Shown piece by piece: positions 27,963 to 36,826 of a stretch of 64,000 bases of DNA (its first letter is position 1; each line of letters opens with the position of its first letter). Below the pieces are notes generated by a model, which saw only the letters and a program-made list of their open reading frames with translations, was not told the DNA's origin and ran no database searches. The position numbers were made by a program, and so were the translations under genes. Location: NCBI RefSeq assembly GCF_000336775.1, contig NZ_AOLJ01000019.1, forward strand, positions 166,557 to 230,556, in the 5' to 3' direction. This stretch comes from Haloferax gibbonsii ATCC 33959. Lineage in GTDB: Archaea; Halobacteriota; Halobacteria; Halobacteriales; Haloferacaceae.

Positions 27963-28757
27963 TTACTCCGAGTCGCGGCCGAGCAATCCTTGGGACAGCA
28001 ACCGGCGCGAGATGACGATGAGCCCGTTCTGGAATCCACTGCCGAAAATCGCGTGTTCTTCGCCGGTGGCGGGAACGATGGTGCTGACGAGAATCGACGA
28101 GCGGTCGACGAGTAAGAGCCGGCCGATAGCGAGGTTCTCGGCGGTGTTCTCGCCGCGGAGCCATTCGAGACCGGAGACGAACGTCGTCGCGCTCGGGACG
28201 GCCGCCCGCACCTGCTGTCGCAGGGATTCGGTCGCCGCCCCGATGAGCACGTCCACATCCTCGGCTCGGGCGTTCAGGTCATCGACGAACCGGTCGGTCA
28301 GAAGCGAGTCGTCGCCGAGGACGAGCACGATTTCGTCGTCCGCGTCGTCGATGAGCTTGTGCGTCCGGTTCGCGATGCCCTCGGTCCCGGACATCGCCCA
28401 GACTTCCTGAACCGAGCCCTGTTCGTCCGAGTCGATTCTGTCGGTCCGTTCCAGCGCGTTCGTGAGCCGGTCGATTCGGTTTTGATACTGCGCACGGAGC
28501 GTCTCGGTCGCCTCCACGAGCGGGACGGCCCGGAACCGCTGCGGACTCGAGTGCTGGACTTCGACGAGTCCCTGCGCCTCCAGCACGCGAACCGCGTCGT
28601 ACACGCGAGTCCGCGGTACGTCGGTAATCTCGCTGAGTTGCTTCGCCGTGCCCGTCGAGACGCGAGTGAGACCGACGAAACACTTTGCCTCGTACTCTTT
28701 GAGTCCGAGTTGCTGAAGTACGTCGATAGCGTCCTCTTGTGAATCTCCCGTGCTCAT
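27963..28757 (-). CDS. TrmB-type transcriptional regulator
   Basis: 264 residues from ATG 28757. Winged helix at the N-terminus: LQQLGLKEYEAKCFVGLTRV, then TDVPRTRVYDAVRVLEAQGLV with the TrmB recognition helix. A coiled segment (residues 80-110) is followed by a PLD-like effector domain (DEIVLVLGDDSLLTDRFVDDL, in part). Unlike sugar-responsive TrmB, the C-terminal domain resembles the truncated TrmB found in many haloarchaeal paralogues. Divergent from its paralogue at 29143. Confidence 0.88.
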   Translation of the reverse strand: MSTGDSQEDAIDVLQQLGLKEYEAKCFVGLTRVSTGTAKQLSEITDVPRTRVYDAVRVLEAQGLVEVQHSSPQRFRAVPLVEATETLRAQYQNRIDRLTNALERTDRIDSDEQGSVQEVWAMSGTEGIANRTHKLIDDADDEIVLVLGDDSLLTDRFVDDLNARAEDVDVLIGAATESLRQQVRAAVPSATTFVSGLEWLRGENTAENLAIGRLLLVDRSSILVSTIVPATGEEHAIFGSGFQNGLIVISRRLLSQGLLGRDSE

Positions 28758-29142
28758 ATGTCTCAACCGAACTCCGAGGCGTCCCGTCTCCTCACGAACG
28801 CTTGTATCGGCGAACGGATAACAATTGTTACTTTTCGAGTGAATACGTTTCGGCAAGGTTAGCCAACTGAGTTAATTCGGGGTTAAAGCAGTGTTTTCAC
28901 GGTAGTTCTGAACACGGTGTTGTTATATTCTTAGTGACAGGGTGATTTTCCATAGTTTTCGTACGTTACGCGCGGATAATCGACACGTGATGAATTCACT
29001 CAGATAATCACAAACAACTATACGGCGCCGGGACGAATCGCGACTGCGGCACACAGTGGAGTACTGTGTCCCAACCACAACTGACACGTGCCGCCTCAGC
29101 CACTCGTCGTGGCTGAGTTTCGCAGACATCGAGGCACCCATT
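28758..29142. other. Divergent promoter region between two TrmB-type genes
   Basis: 385 nt, AT-rich, no gene. It contains a perfect 12-bp palindrome TAACAATTGTTA (28819-28830), about 62 nt upstream of the minus-strand start, an AACACGGTGTT palindrome (28911-28921), and GATAATC repeated at 28975 and 29003. Such palindromes are candidate operators for either regulator. A GTG at 29056 could extend the right gene by 29 residues. Confidence 0.55.
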
Positions 29143-29943
29143 ATGAGTACTGATTCGGGCGACGACTTCCGTTCTGTCGCAATCGAACAATTGAAACAAC
29201 TCGGCCTCAGCACGTACGCCGCACGGACCTTCGTCGCACTCACCAGCCTCGGTACCGGCACGGCAACGGAGATTAGCAAGGTCTCCGAAGTCCCACGAAC
29301 TCGGGTGTACGACGCGGTCGACGAGTTACGCGAGCGGGGACTCGTCGACATCCAACAGTCCTCACCGAAGAAGTTCTGGGTGGTATCCGCGGAGACGACG
29401 TGCCAGAAGTTCGAACAGGAGATGAGACAGCGGACCTCCCTTCTGACGACGGCGCTTCAGGAACTCGGAACTACCCAGCGCAAGCAGGAACAGCGTGGCG
29501 TCTGGACGGTTGAAGGCCAGCCTGCCGTCACGGACCGTGTCCTCGAATTTATCGGCGGCGCGGAGGACGAAATCGTCTACATGACCGTCGAGGGACTGCT
29601 CACCGAGGACATCGTCGAGGCGCTGGGGGAGGCGGCACGCCGGGGCGTCTCGATTCGGGTGGCGGGAATCTCGCCGGACGTTCAGGGGATGATTCGCGAC
29701 GAAATCCCCGACGCGGAGCTGTTCGACACGCTCTGGATGTGGTCGGACACGCCCGCGGGACGCCTCATGATGGTCGACGGGAATCAAACGCTCGCGAGCG
29801 TGCTCGTCAACGGCAGGGACGCGACTCCGTCCGACCCTCGCTCGGAGACGGCGATTTGGGGTGTGGGCGAGACGAACAGCCTCGTCGCGGTGCTCCGTGC
29901 GATATTCACGTGGCGGCTCGAAAACGCTGACCCTGCCGACTGA
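29143..29943 (+). CDS. TrmB-type transcriptional regulator
   Basis: 266 residues from ATG 29143, matching the start of its divergent paralogue (MSTDSGDD versus MSTGDSQE). Winged helix LKQLGLSTYAARTFVALTSL and SEVPRTRVYDAVDELRERGLV, then a coiled coil and the same PLD-like C-terminal domain (FIGGAEDEIVYMTVEGLLTED). The WMWSDTPAGRLMMVDG part differs from the partner. It lies 178 nt from the racemase-like end of the 12-gene operon, whose last gene converges on it. A role in controlling that operon is possible but not shown. Confidence 0.88.
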   Translation: MSTDSGDDFRSVAIEQLKQLGLSTYAARTFVALTSLGTGTATEISKVSEVPRTRVYDAVDELRERGLVDIQQSSPKKFWVVSAETTCQKFEQEMRQRTSLLTTALQELGTTQRKQEQRGVWTVEGQPAVTDRVLEFIGGAEDEIVYMTVEGLLTEDIVEALGEAARRGVSIRVAGISPDVQGMIRDEIPDAELFDTLWMWSDTPAGRLMMVDGNQTLASVLVNGRDATPSDPRSETAIWGVGETNSLVAVLRAIFTWRLENADPAD

Positions 29944-30121
29944 GGCGGACGGCTCCGGAGCCGTGGGCGACTCGAAACACGGGGATAGAAGCCTTCGAAG
30001 CCTGGGACTCCTTACTGCGACCCGTTACAATCGGCCGACGACTGTCGAGAAAAACGCTCGCGCGAGTCGCCCCGAGCGCGGCGCGAGCGGCGCGGAATGC
30101 CATCGGGGCGGGTCCGGCAAC

Positions 30122-30781
30122 CTACTGCCGTAGTGGACGCGGCGGCGCGACCGCGGTCGTCGCCACCGCGCCCATCGCCACGACAGGGTCGACGATGGGT
30201 ATCGGAACGTCGGCCCGCACGTCGGGAATCGCGCCCGAAGAGGAGATGCCGGTACAGCTCGGCGCGACGACGTCGCAGCCGGCCTCGACGAGGCGGTCGA
30301 CCGCCGCACGAATCGCCGCCCGACCCTCGTCGGTCGTGAGGTAGTTCGTCGTCGCCGCACCCTCGACGACCTCCTCGGCCGCGAGCCGGTCGCCGAGCAG
30401 ATGTCGGATGCTCGACCCGGCCCCGTTTTCGAGGCCGAGCGTCCCGACGCGCTCGTCGCGGGCGGACGCGACGGCCGCCACGCTCGCGCCCGCGCCGACG
30501 ACCGGGACGTCGAGCGCGTCGCCGAGCGCCTCCACGCCGGGGTCGAGCGCGCAACTGATGCAGAGCGCGTCGACCTCGGTCGCCATCTCGCGGCCGAGCG
30601 CCTCGATGTGCGGGAGGGCGTCGGCCTCGGCGGCCGCGTTCGGAATCCCGTCGGGGTGGTCGGGGATACACCGCGACAGCGTCGAGACGTGCGGGTAGTG
30701 CCGTTCGATGAGCCGTCCGTGGAGGGCGACTTCCTCGGGGTCGTCGAGCGTGAGCACGCGGAGGACGCCGAGTTCGACCAT
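30122..30781 (-). CDS. Asp/Glu/hydantoin racemase-like protein
   Basis: 219 residues. Two active-site Cys regions typical of the Asp/Glu racemase superfamily are present: DALCISCALDPG (about residues 71-82) and VVAPSCTGISS (about 167-177), serving as the two acid/base Cys. The N-terminal VELGVLRVLTLDDPE and GAGASVAAV loops fit the fold. It interconverts amino-acid, hydantoin or maleate-type enantiomers in related enzymes. Last gene of the operon. Its ATG is fused to the stop of the upstream nitroreductase-like gene (TGATG). Confidence 0.82.
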   Translation of the reverse strand: MVELGVLRVLTLDDPEEVALHGRLIERHYPHVSTLSRCIPDHPDGIPNAAAEADALPHIEALGREMATEVDALCISCALDPGVEALGDALDVPVVGAGASVAAVASARDERVGTLGLENGAGSSIRHLLGDRLAAEEVVEGAATTNYLTTDEGRAAIRAAVDRLVEAGCDVVAPSCTGISSSGAIPDVRADVPIPIVDPVVAMGAVATTAVAPPRPLRQ

Positions 30782-31704
30782 CAGACAGCACCTCCGGTGT
30801 TCCGATCGGCGTCCGTGCCGGCGTCCGTATCCGCCGGTTCGTCGATACCGCGGGCCTCGAAGAACCCCTGCTGGCGGAGCGCGTCGAGCAGTTCGCCCTC
30901 GCGGCGGTTCATGAAGCCGTTCGGCCCCCAGTAGCGTTCGAGCGTCTCCTGCCACTCGCGGCGGTCGTCGCCGTAGACGCTGTCGCCGTACATCTCGTTC
31001 ATCGCGTCGTAACAGGCGTCGAGCTGGTCGTCGGTGGCGTCGCGGTAGCCGCCCTCGTGGAGGACCGCGTCGAGCGGGACCCGCGGGGCGTGCTCGGTCG
31101 CCTCGCCGTGGCGCGGGACGCCGAGACAGAGGCCGAAAATCGGCAGGACGCCCGAGGGGAGGTCGGTCGTCGCGGCGACCGCGGTGAGGTTGTTCAGGAT
31201 GTTGCCGATGGGACAGACGCCGTAACCGCGGCTTTCTGCGGCCAGCATCACGCCCATCGCGGCCAGCGAGGCGTCTATCGCTCCCTCCAGCAGCCCCATC
31301 GCGGGCGCCGTCCGGAACTCGCGGTCGCGGTGCTCCAACAGCAGTCGAATCCGGCGGAGGTCGATGCAGACGAGGAGGAAGTGGCTCGCCTCCTCGACCT
31401 GCACGGTGCCGCGGCTACACAGCTCGTGAATCCGCTCGCGGCGGTCGGGGTCGCGTATCCAGACGAAGCTGTACATCTGGGTCGTTCCGCTGGTCGGGGC
31501 CTTCCGCCCGGCGTCGACCATCGCGCGGACCTCGTCGTCGGGGATTTCGGCGTCGGTGTCGAACTGGCGGACCGTCGCGCGACGCGCCAGCCACGGGGCG
31601 AGGTCCGGCACCTCGGCGACCGCCGCGGCGAGCGCGGGCCGGTCTGTGCGGCTCGTGCGGTCCGTGCCGGCGCGGTCACCGCCTGCGGGCGTGCGGTCGC
31701 TCAC
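30781..31704 (-). CDS. Nitroreductase-family flavoprotein
   Basis: 307 residues from GTG 31704, which overlaps the M29-type stop (GTGA). FMN-binding N-terminus RRATVRQFDTDAEIP, then DAGRKAPTSGTTQMYSF and SHFLLVCID, and a core with AAMGVMLAAESRGYGVCPIG and the GLCLGVPRHG strand. These match NfsA/Frp-like nitroreductases, here perhaps acting as a reductase or dehydrogenase on a substrate taken up by the operon's importer. Long C-terminal extension (about 75 residues) with WGPNGFMNRREGELLDALRQ. Which substrate is not visible. Confidence 0.85.
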   Translation of the reverse strand: MSDRTPAGGDRAGTDRTSRTDRPALAAAVAEVPDLAPWLARRATVRQFDTDAEIPDDEVRAMVDAGRKAPTSGTTQMYSFVWIRDPDRRERIHELCSRGTVQVEEASHFLLVCIDLRRIRLLLEHRDREFRTAPAMGLLEGAIDASLAAMGVMLAAESRGYGVCPIGNILNNLTAVAATTDLPSGVLPIFGLCLGVPRHGEATEHAPRVPLDAVLHEGGYRDATDDQLDACYDAMNEMYGDSVYGDDRREWQETLERYWGPNGFMNRREGELLDALRQQGFFEARGIDEPADTDAGTDADRNTGGAV

Positions 31705-32648
31705 ACGAGCACCTCGCCGTCGGCGACGACGACCTCGCCGTCGAGCGAGACCGTCGGTTCGAGGATGACGCCGTCGAGGTGCGAGTCGCAGTCGATGGTC
31801 CCGCCGAAGCCGAGGTTGTCGCCGAAGGCGACGTGGCAGGTGCCGTACACCTTCTCGTCTTCGAGGACGGTTCCGATGATGCTCGCCGCCGGGTTCGTCC
31901 CGAGGCCGAGTTCGCACACTCGCCGGGCGCAGTCGTCGCCGCTCGTCGCGTCGAGGAACTCGTCGGCGGCCGCGCCCTCGACGGCCGTGATGCGCCCCTC
32001 GTCGAGTTCGACCGTCAGCGGCTCGTCGAGGACGCCGACGCACGCGAGGCCGCCGTCGAAGACGAGCGCGCCGGTCGCCGTTCCCTCGACCGGCGCGATG
32101 TAGCTCTCGCCGGACGGGAGGTTGCCGGAGTCGCCGGAGTCGGCGATGATGCCGTCGCTCGGGATGCCGTCGCGGCCCGAAAGCGACATCGTCGCCGACG
32201 CGCCGCCGGCCTCGATGCGGGCCTCGTCGGCCGCGGTGAGCTTCTCCGTGAGCGCCGCCGTCAGGCGCTCGACCTCCTCGTAGTCGGCCGTAATCGCGCC
32301 CGCGCCGAACATCTGGTCCGTGATGCCGGGCATCGTGGCGACGCGCGCGCCGGCCTCGGTCGCGGCCTCCCGCGCCCGCGTGTGCGTCAGCGACGCGCTG
32401 GTCGGACAGACCACGATGTCGGCCGACTCCATCGCGCGGGCGACCGACTCGGGCGGCTCCATCCCGTTTCGCTCCATCGGCGGAATCTCGAACAGGCCGG
32501 ACTCCAGCCCGAGTTCGACCCCCGCATCGAACAGCGCCCGTCCGATGTGGTTCGTGTCGGTGTCGGTCACGACGAGGAGCGTCTCCCCGGGATGGGCGTT
32601 CATGTTCTCGGCGAGGAGTCGCTTCGCCACGGCGCGGTGGTCGGCCAC
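31701..32648 (-). CDS. M29-type aminopeptidase-like protein
   Basis: 315 residues from GTG 32648. Regions shared with M29 peptidases: LPSGESYIAPVEGTATG, EFLDATSG, CELGLGTNP and, as likely metal site, YGTCHVAFGDNLGFGGT then DCDSHLDGVI. It is shorter and only distantly similar to the M29 enzyme at 13489, so a specialised substrate or a changed chemistry is possible. Position between AroM-family and nitroreductase-like genes, with 1-nt to 4-nt spacings, ties it to this pathway. Confidence 0.82.
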   Translation of the reverse strand: MADHRAVAKRLLAENMNAHPGETLLVVTDTDTNHIGRALFDAGVELGLESGLFEIPPMERNGMEPPESVARAMESADIVVCPTSASLTHTRAREAATEAGARVATMPGITDQMFGAGAITADYEEVERLTAALTEKLTAADEARIEAGGASATMSLSGRDGIPSDGIIADSGDSGNLPSGESYIAPVEGTATGALVFDGGLACVGVLDEPLTVELDEGRITAVEGAAADEFLDATSGDDCARRVCELGLGTNPAASIIGTVLEDEKVYGTCHVAFGDNLGFGGTIDCDSHLDGVILEPTVSLDGEVVVADGEVLV

Positions 32649-32649
32649 G

Positions 32650-33309
32650 TCAGAGCACCTCCTCCGCGGTCTTCGCCAGCACCGACCGCCCGAGCAGGAC
32701 GCTCGTGTCCGTAATCTCGCGGACGGTCCCTTTCATCTCGGGCGTGTAGCCCATGCAGTCCATCACGATGAGGTCGGCGTCGGTGCCGATTTCGGCGGCG
32801 GCCGCGGACACCTCGTCCTCGTCGGCGTACGGCGACCCCGCGGCGGTGACGAGGTCGTAGTCGGCCCACTTCTCGAACGTCATGGCCTCCTGTTCCTCCT
32901 TGGGCATGATGACGCCGAGGGTCCCGCCGTCGAGGATGGTCGAGACCCACGCCGAAAGCAGGTCGCTCGGCTCGAAGACGGGAACGCTGGCGTCGAACGG
33001 CGGGAAGTGGCCCGTACAGAGGACGCCGATGGCCGTGACCTCCGATTCGAGGGCGCGGATGCGTTCGCGGAGGAGTTCGACGACCGACTCGCGGTCGACG
33101 GTGACGGGCGTCCCGTCGGCGAGTCGGGAGACGTACACCGGCTCTCCCTCTCGCGGGCCGACCGCCGCTTCGACCTCGGCCGCCGAGTCGAACCGGTCGA
33201 GCGCGCCGACCTCGACGATGTCCACCTCGGGCGGGAGCGCCGCCGCGATGTCGGGCGTCACGTCGCTCCGGGGTGCCTGTCCGATGGTCACGAGTCCGAG
33301 CGTCGACAT
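32650..33309 (-). CDS. AroM-family protein
   Basis: 219 residues with the AroM hallmarks LGLVTIGQAPRSDVTPDI at the N-terminus, a GVLCTGHFPPF strand, DGGTLGVIMP and DLIVMDCMGYT. AroM is named from an Escherichia coli gene next to aroL, but no reaction is established. The Cys-rich DCMGYT and GQAPR segments suggest an Asp/Glu racemase-like fold. Spacing is 1 nt to the M29-type gene and 1 nt from DUF1177. Its presence in such clusters is a recurring bacterial pattern. Confidence 0.9.
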   Translation of the reverse strand: MSTLGLVTIGQAPRSDVTPDIAAALPPEVDIVEVGALDRFDSAAEVEAAVGPREGEPVYVSRLADGTPVTVDRESVVELLRERIRALESEVTAIGVLCTGHFPPFDASVPVFEPSDLLSAWVSTILDGGTLGVIMPKEEQEAMTFEKWADYDLVTAAGSPYADEDEVSAAAAEIGTDADLIVMDCMGYTPEMKGTVREITDTSVLLGRSVLAKTAEEVL

Positions 33310-33310
33310 C

Positions 33311-34228
33311 TCAGACGCCCTCGCCCAGCGTCTGGAGGCGCCCCATCGAACCGTACAGCGACGTGAGTCGGTCGTACTCGGTCTCGTCGTAGAACGACGC
33401 GCGGCCGCGGGTGAAGTCCTTGGCCGTCTCGACGACGAACCCGGTCGCGTCGAGCAGGTCGGTGAGGTAGTTCGCGCCGGTCCCGCAGCCGGGGACGGGC
33501 GAGACGCTCGTCGTCGCCACGCCCACGACGGGCGCGTCGGTCGCCGTCGCCGGCTGGAGGATGCTGTTGATGTGGTGGACGTCGTTGCCGTAGGGGGTGA
33601 TGTCCTGCATCGTGAGCGTGAGCGTGCTCGGCGGGCGGCCGGTCGACCGCTCTTGGATGTCGAGGAGGCTGTCGCTCACCTTCAGCACCCACCCCTCCTT
33701 GACGGTCGGCGTGATGGCGAAGCCGCGCTCGCAGTGGACGCGGTTGCCCTTCGTGGCGTCGACGGAGACGACGGCGTCCATCTCCTCGTCCACCTCGTGT
33801 TCGTTCATGGTGCTCGTATCGACCGGACTGCCCATGAAGGGCACCGGGTCGTGGGGGGAGGTCGGCGCGTCGGGACAGACGTGCGTGGCGATGCGAACGT
33901 CGCCGGCGAGCACGTCGCCGCGGGCGCGCATCTCGCCGAGGTGGAGCGCGACCGCGAGGGCCACGATGGCCCCGTCGGCGTCGGAGACCGGTCCGAGTTC
34001 GGCCGGCCGGGCGGCGACCCCGCCGAGGCGACCGATGACGCCGAGCGTCGGCGCGTCCGGGTCGGCCCCGGGGACGACCGTCTTGACGAAGTCGGTCGAC
34101 CCCTCGTCGGTCGAGATGGTCGTCACTTCCGTGTCGAGACCGTACGTTTCGAGTGCGTCGCGTACCAGTTCGCCGTCCGCGTCGGGACGGCTGAGGATGT
34201 CGTATGCTTGCTGAATCTTGTCGAACAT
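33311..34228 (-). CDS. DUF1177 family protein
   Basis: 305 residues. Strongly conserved stretch: ATHVCPDAPTSPHDPVPFMGSP, then MNEHEVDEEMDAVVSVDATKGNR and ITPTVKEGWVLKVSDSLLD, followed by QDITPYGNDVHHINSILQ. These are the main features of DUF1177, which has no known activity. His and Asp residues in the first block and the GND-x-HH block could be metal ligands. Cytoplasmic, in operon 8 nt after the DUF917 gene. Confidence 0.9.
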   Translation of the reverse strand: MFDKIQQAYDILSRPDADGELVRDALETYGLDTEVTTISTDEGSTDFVKTVVPGADPDAPTLGVIGRLGGVAARPAELGPVSDADGAIVALAVALHLGEMRARGDVLAGDVRIATHVCPDAPTSPHDPVPFMGSPVDTSTMNEHEVDEEMDAVVSVDATKGNRVHCERGFAITPTVKEGWVLKVSDSLLDIQERSTGRPPSTLTLTMQDITPYGNDVHHINSILQPATATDAPVVGVATTSVSPVPGCGTGANYLTDLLDATGFVVETAKDFTRGRASFYDETEYDRLTSLYGSMGRLQTLGEGV

Positions 34229-34236
34229 GAGTTGCG

Positions 34237-35406
34237 TTAGTTGAATACGTGTGATTTGACCGCTTTTCCGACCGCCTGTTCCACCGGGTCGAAGAGCGCC
34301 GGGTCGGCCATCCCCGCGCCCAGAGAGAGGTTCGCCGCGGGCGCGACGACGACCGCAACCGACCGGCCCTCCGCGAGTTCCGCCGTCGAGACGGGCATCC
34401 CCGTCTCGGCGTCGAGCGTCGTGATGAGGTCCGGGAACGTCGCGAGGCGCTCGCCGTCGAGTTCGAGCGTCATGTACTCGTTCCAGAAGGTGAGTTCGCG
34501 GCCCTCGATTTCGACCTCACCCACGTCGAATCCCCCGGTCGTTTCGAGCGCGAACGACTCGACGGGACCGACGAGCGAGACCTCGCCGCCGACGGCGTCG
34601 GCGACGCGTTCGGCGGCGTCGCGGCCGTCGTCCGCGAGCCTGACCGCGCGACCGACCGCCTCGGCCTGGTCGTACGTGTCGAGCGCCGCGTGCGCCTCGG
34701 CGTAGCTCGCGGGAACCGGGTTGCGGGCGACCGCGACGAGGCCGCCGGCGTCTTCGGCCGCGTGCCGGACGAGCGACGCCGCCGTGCCGAGTTCGGCCTC
34801 GACGACCGTCTCCAGTCGGGCCGCGGTGCCCGGCACGCCGCCGACCGCCGCCTGCACCGACTCGGAGTCCTGCGACAGCCCGATAGAGCCCATCGGCCCG
34901 GTCGGGTGCGCCCGCCCGTTGCAGGCGGCATCGACGAGCGGGAGGCCCGTCACGGCGGACTGGAGCAGCCCGTTTACCGTGGCGAACCCGCCCATCTCGT
35001 TCGTCATCAGCGCGCCGACGGTCGTTCCGTCGGCCGCGAGTCTGTCCACCAACAGTTCCACCGCGCGCACGTAGTCCGCGGGGTCGACGTGGCTGTCGGT
35101 CGCGGCGGGCGCGCCCACGCCGCTGACGGTCAACACCACGTCCGTCGGGTCGAGGTCGGCGACCGAGACGATTGTCGGCCGGCCGTACTCGACGGCGAGT
35201 TCGCCGAACTCGATGCCCTTGGCCAGCGAGCCGCCGCCCCCGCCGCCGAGGACCGCGCCGCCGACCGCGACGTCTTCGACCCATTCGGCCGTTATCGTCC
35301 GCTCGCCGCCCGTCGGCTCGGGTCGTGTCTCGTCTGTCGGCGCGGCGTCGTCTCTTGCCGCGCGCTGCGTTCCGTCCGTCTGTGTCCGCGTGTCGTCTGT
35401 CGTCAT
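34237..35406 (-). CDS. DUF917 family protein
   Basis: 389 residues from ATG 35406, sharing ATGA with the gene before it. The first 35 residues are a polar tail. The conserved core starts WVEDVAVGGAVLGGGGGG, then VNGLLQSAVTGLPLVDAACNGRAHP. This glycine-run start and the GRAHP block are typical of DUF917, a family also described as hydantoin-related: members cluster with hydantoinase-like genes and some have been reported as S-methyl-thiohydantoin desulfurases. In the operon it sits directly upstream of DUF1177. Confidence 0.88.
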   Translation of the reverse strand: MTTDDTRTQTDGTQRAARDDAAPTDETRPEPTGGERTITAEWVEDVAVGGAVLGGGGGGSLAKGIEFGELAVEYGRPTIVSVADLDPTDVVLTVSGVGAPAATDSHVDPADYVRAVELLVDRLAADGTTVGALMTNEMGGFATVNGLLQSAVTGLPLVDAACNGRAHPTGPMGSIGLSQDSESVQAAVGGVPGTAARLETVVEAELGTAASLVRHAAEDAGGLVAVARNPVPASYAEAHAALDTYDQAEAVGRAVRLADDGRDAAERVADAVGGEVSLVGPVESFALETTGGFDVGEVEIEGRELTFWNEYMTLELDGERLATFPDLITTLDAETGMPVSTAELAEGRSVAVVVAPAANLSLGAGMADPALFDPVEQAVGKAVKSHVFN

Positions 35407-35765
35407 TGGGGTGCCTCGGGGGAGTCTGCGTCGTCGGCCGTCACGCTGAGGAAGGCGTTCGGCCGCTGTCTGTCGGCGTTGCGAAGCGTCGCGGTCCCCC
35501 GCGCCCGGAGTCGCTTCATGCCCGCCGCGAGCAGGTGGTACGTCTGGTCGCGGCCCATCGATTCGAACAGCCCGTCGGACTTCGCCACCGCCGTGGCGCA
35601 GACCTCGTCGTCGCGGCACGGCCGGTCGCAGGCCGAACACGCCGGCTGGGCGGTCTTGAACGCCGCCGGGTCCGACGCGCACGACCGGAGGAGTTCGTCG
35701 GTCCACGGGCGGTTCCGTCGCGCCCGCCGGAGGGCGGCGAGGCGCGCTGCGCGCTCTGCGGTCAT
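35403..35765 (-). CDS. Small Cys-rich protein
   Basis: 120 residues from ATG 35765, overlapping the dppF stop by 4 nt; an earlier GTG/ATG (35810) would overlap further. Four close Cys, CSACDRPCRDDEVC, preceded by an upstream Cys (LLRSCASD) suggest a zinc or Fe-S site. The rest has an Arg-rich N-terminus and no domain I know. It is translationally coupled at both ends, so it is part of the operon rather than a spurious frame. Confidence 0.75.
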   Translation of the reverse strand: MTAERAARLAALRRARRNRPWTDELLRSCASDPAAFKTAQPACSACDRPCRDDEVCATAVAKSDGLFESMGRDQTYHLLAAGMKRLRARGTATLRNADRQRPNAFLSVTADDADSPEAPQ

Positions 35766-36826
35766 TCCCACTCCGCGCCCTCCTCGAACCGGTCGTCGTG
35801 GAGGAAACACCGGGCGACCTGGTCCGGGCCGCGCTCGTACAGTTCGGGCTCCTCGACCGCGCAGGCGTCGAACTCGTGGGCGCAGCGCGAGCGGAAGGCG
35901 CAGCCGCTCGGCTTCTCCCGCGGGTCCGGCACCTCGCCGTCGAGCGTGATTCGGTCGGGCTTCGCCAGTTCGTCCTCCTCGCTGATGGTCGAGATGGCGG
36001 AGAGGAGCGCCCGGCTGTAGGGGTGTTGCGGCGACCCGAACACCGAGTCCACGTCGCCGACCTCGACGAGCCGACCGAGGTACATGACGCCGATGCGGTC
36101 GGCGACGTTCTTCAGGAGCGAGAGGTCGTGGGTGATGAACAGGTAGGTGATGCCGAACTCCTCCTGTATCTCCTCGAGGATGTTGATGATGCGGGCCTGC
36201 ACGCTCACGTCGAGCGCGCTCGTCGGCTCGTCGAGGACGACGAACTTCGGGTTGAGCGCCACGGCGCGGGCGATTCCGACGCGCTGTTTCTGGCCGCCCG
36301 AGAGCTGTCCGGGGTAGCGGTACATGAACTCCCGAGGGAGGTCCACCATGTCCAAGAGTTCCTCGACCCGTTCGAGCCGGGCCTCGGAGTCGCCGTAGTC
36401 GTGAATCTTCAGGGGGGCCTCGATAATCGACTTGACGCGGTGTCGCGGATTGAGGCTCGACGCCGGGTCCTGGTGGACGATTTGCATGTTCCGGCGGAAC
36501 CGCTTGAGCTCGCCGTCGGAGAGGTCGACGACGTTCTGGCCGTCGATTTCGACCCGCCCGCTTGTCGGCTCCGTCAGGCGGAGCATCGACCGGCCGGTCG
36601 TCGTCTTGCCGGAGCCCGATTCGCCGACGAGTCCGAACGTCTCGCCCTCCGCGATGGAGAAGCTCACGCCGTCGACGGCGCGGACCTCCCCCGCCTTCTT
36701 CTGGAAGATGCCCTCGAACAGCGGGAAGTGTTTCTTGAGGTTCTCGACCGTGACCATCGGGTCGTCGAGGTCCCGGTCGCGCTGTGCCGCCGCCGTCGAT
36801 TCGGTCGTGTACGCTGAGTCGTTCAT
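35762..36826 (-). CDS. Dipeptide/oligopeptide ABC transporter ATP-binding protein (DppF/OppF-like)
   Basis: 354 residues. Walker A LVGESGSGKTTTGRS, ABC signature QLSGGQKQRVGIARA and Walker B KFVVLDEPTSALDVS are all intact. The C-terminal PSGCAFRSRCAHEFDAC...ARCFLHD has the four-Cys motif that binds an Fe-S cluster in some Opp/Dpp ATPases. Together with the dppD-like protein it powers import. ATG at 36826, overlapping the dppD-like stop by 4 nt. Confidence 0.93.
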   Translation of the reverse strand: MNDSAYTTESTAAAQRDRDLDDPMVTVENLKKHFPLFEGIFQKKAGEVRAVDGVSFSIAEGETFGLVGESGSGKTTTGRSMLRLTEPTSGRVEIDGQNVVDLSDGELKRFRRNMQIVHQDPASSLNPRHRVKSIIEAPLKIHDYGDSEARLERVEELLDMVDLPREFMYRYPGQLSGGQKQRVGIARAVALNPKFVVLDEPTSALDVSVQARIINILEEIQEEFGITYLFITHDLSLLKNVADRIGVMYLGRLVEVGDVDSVFGSPQHPYSRALLSAISTISEEDELAKPDRITLDGEVPDPREKPSGCAFRSRCAHEFDACAVEEPELYERGPDQVARCFLHDDRFEEGAEWE

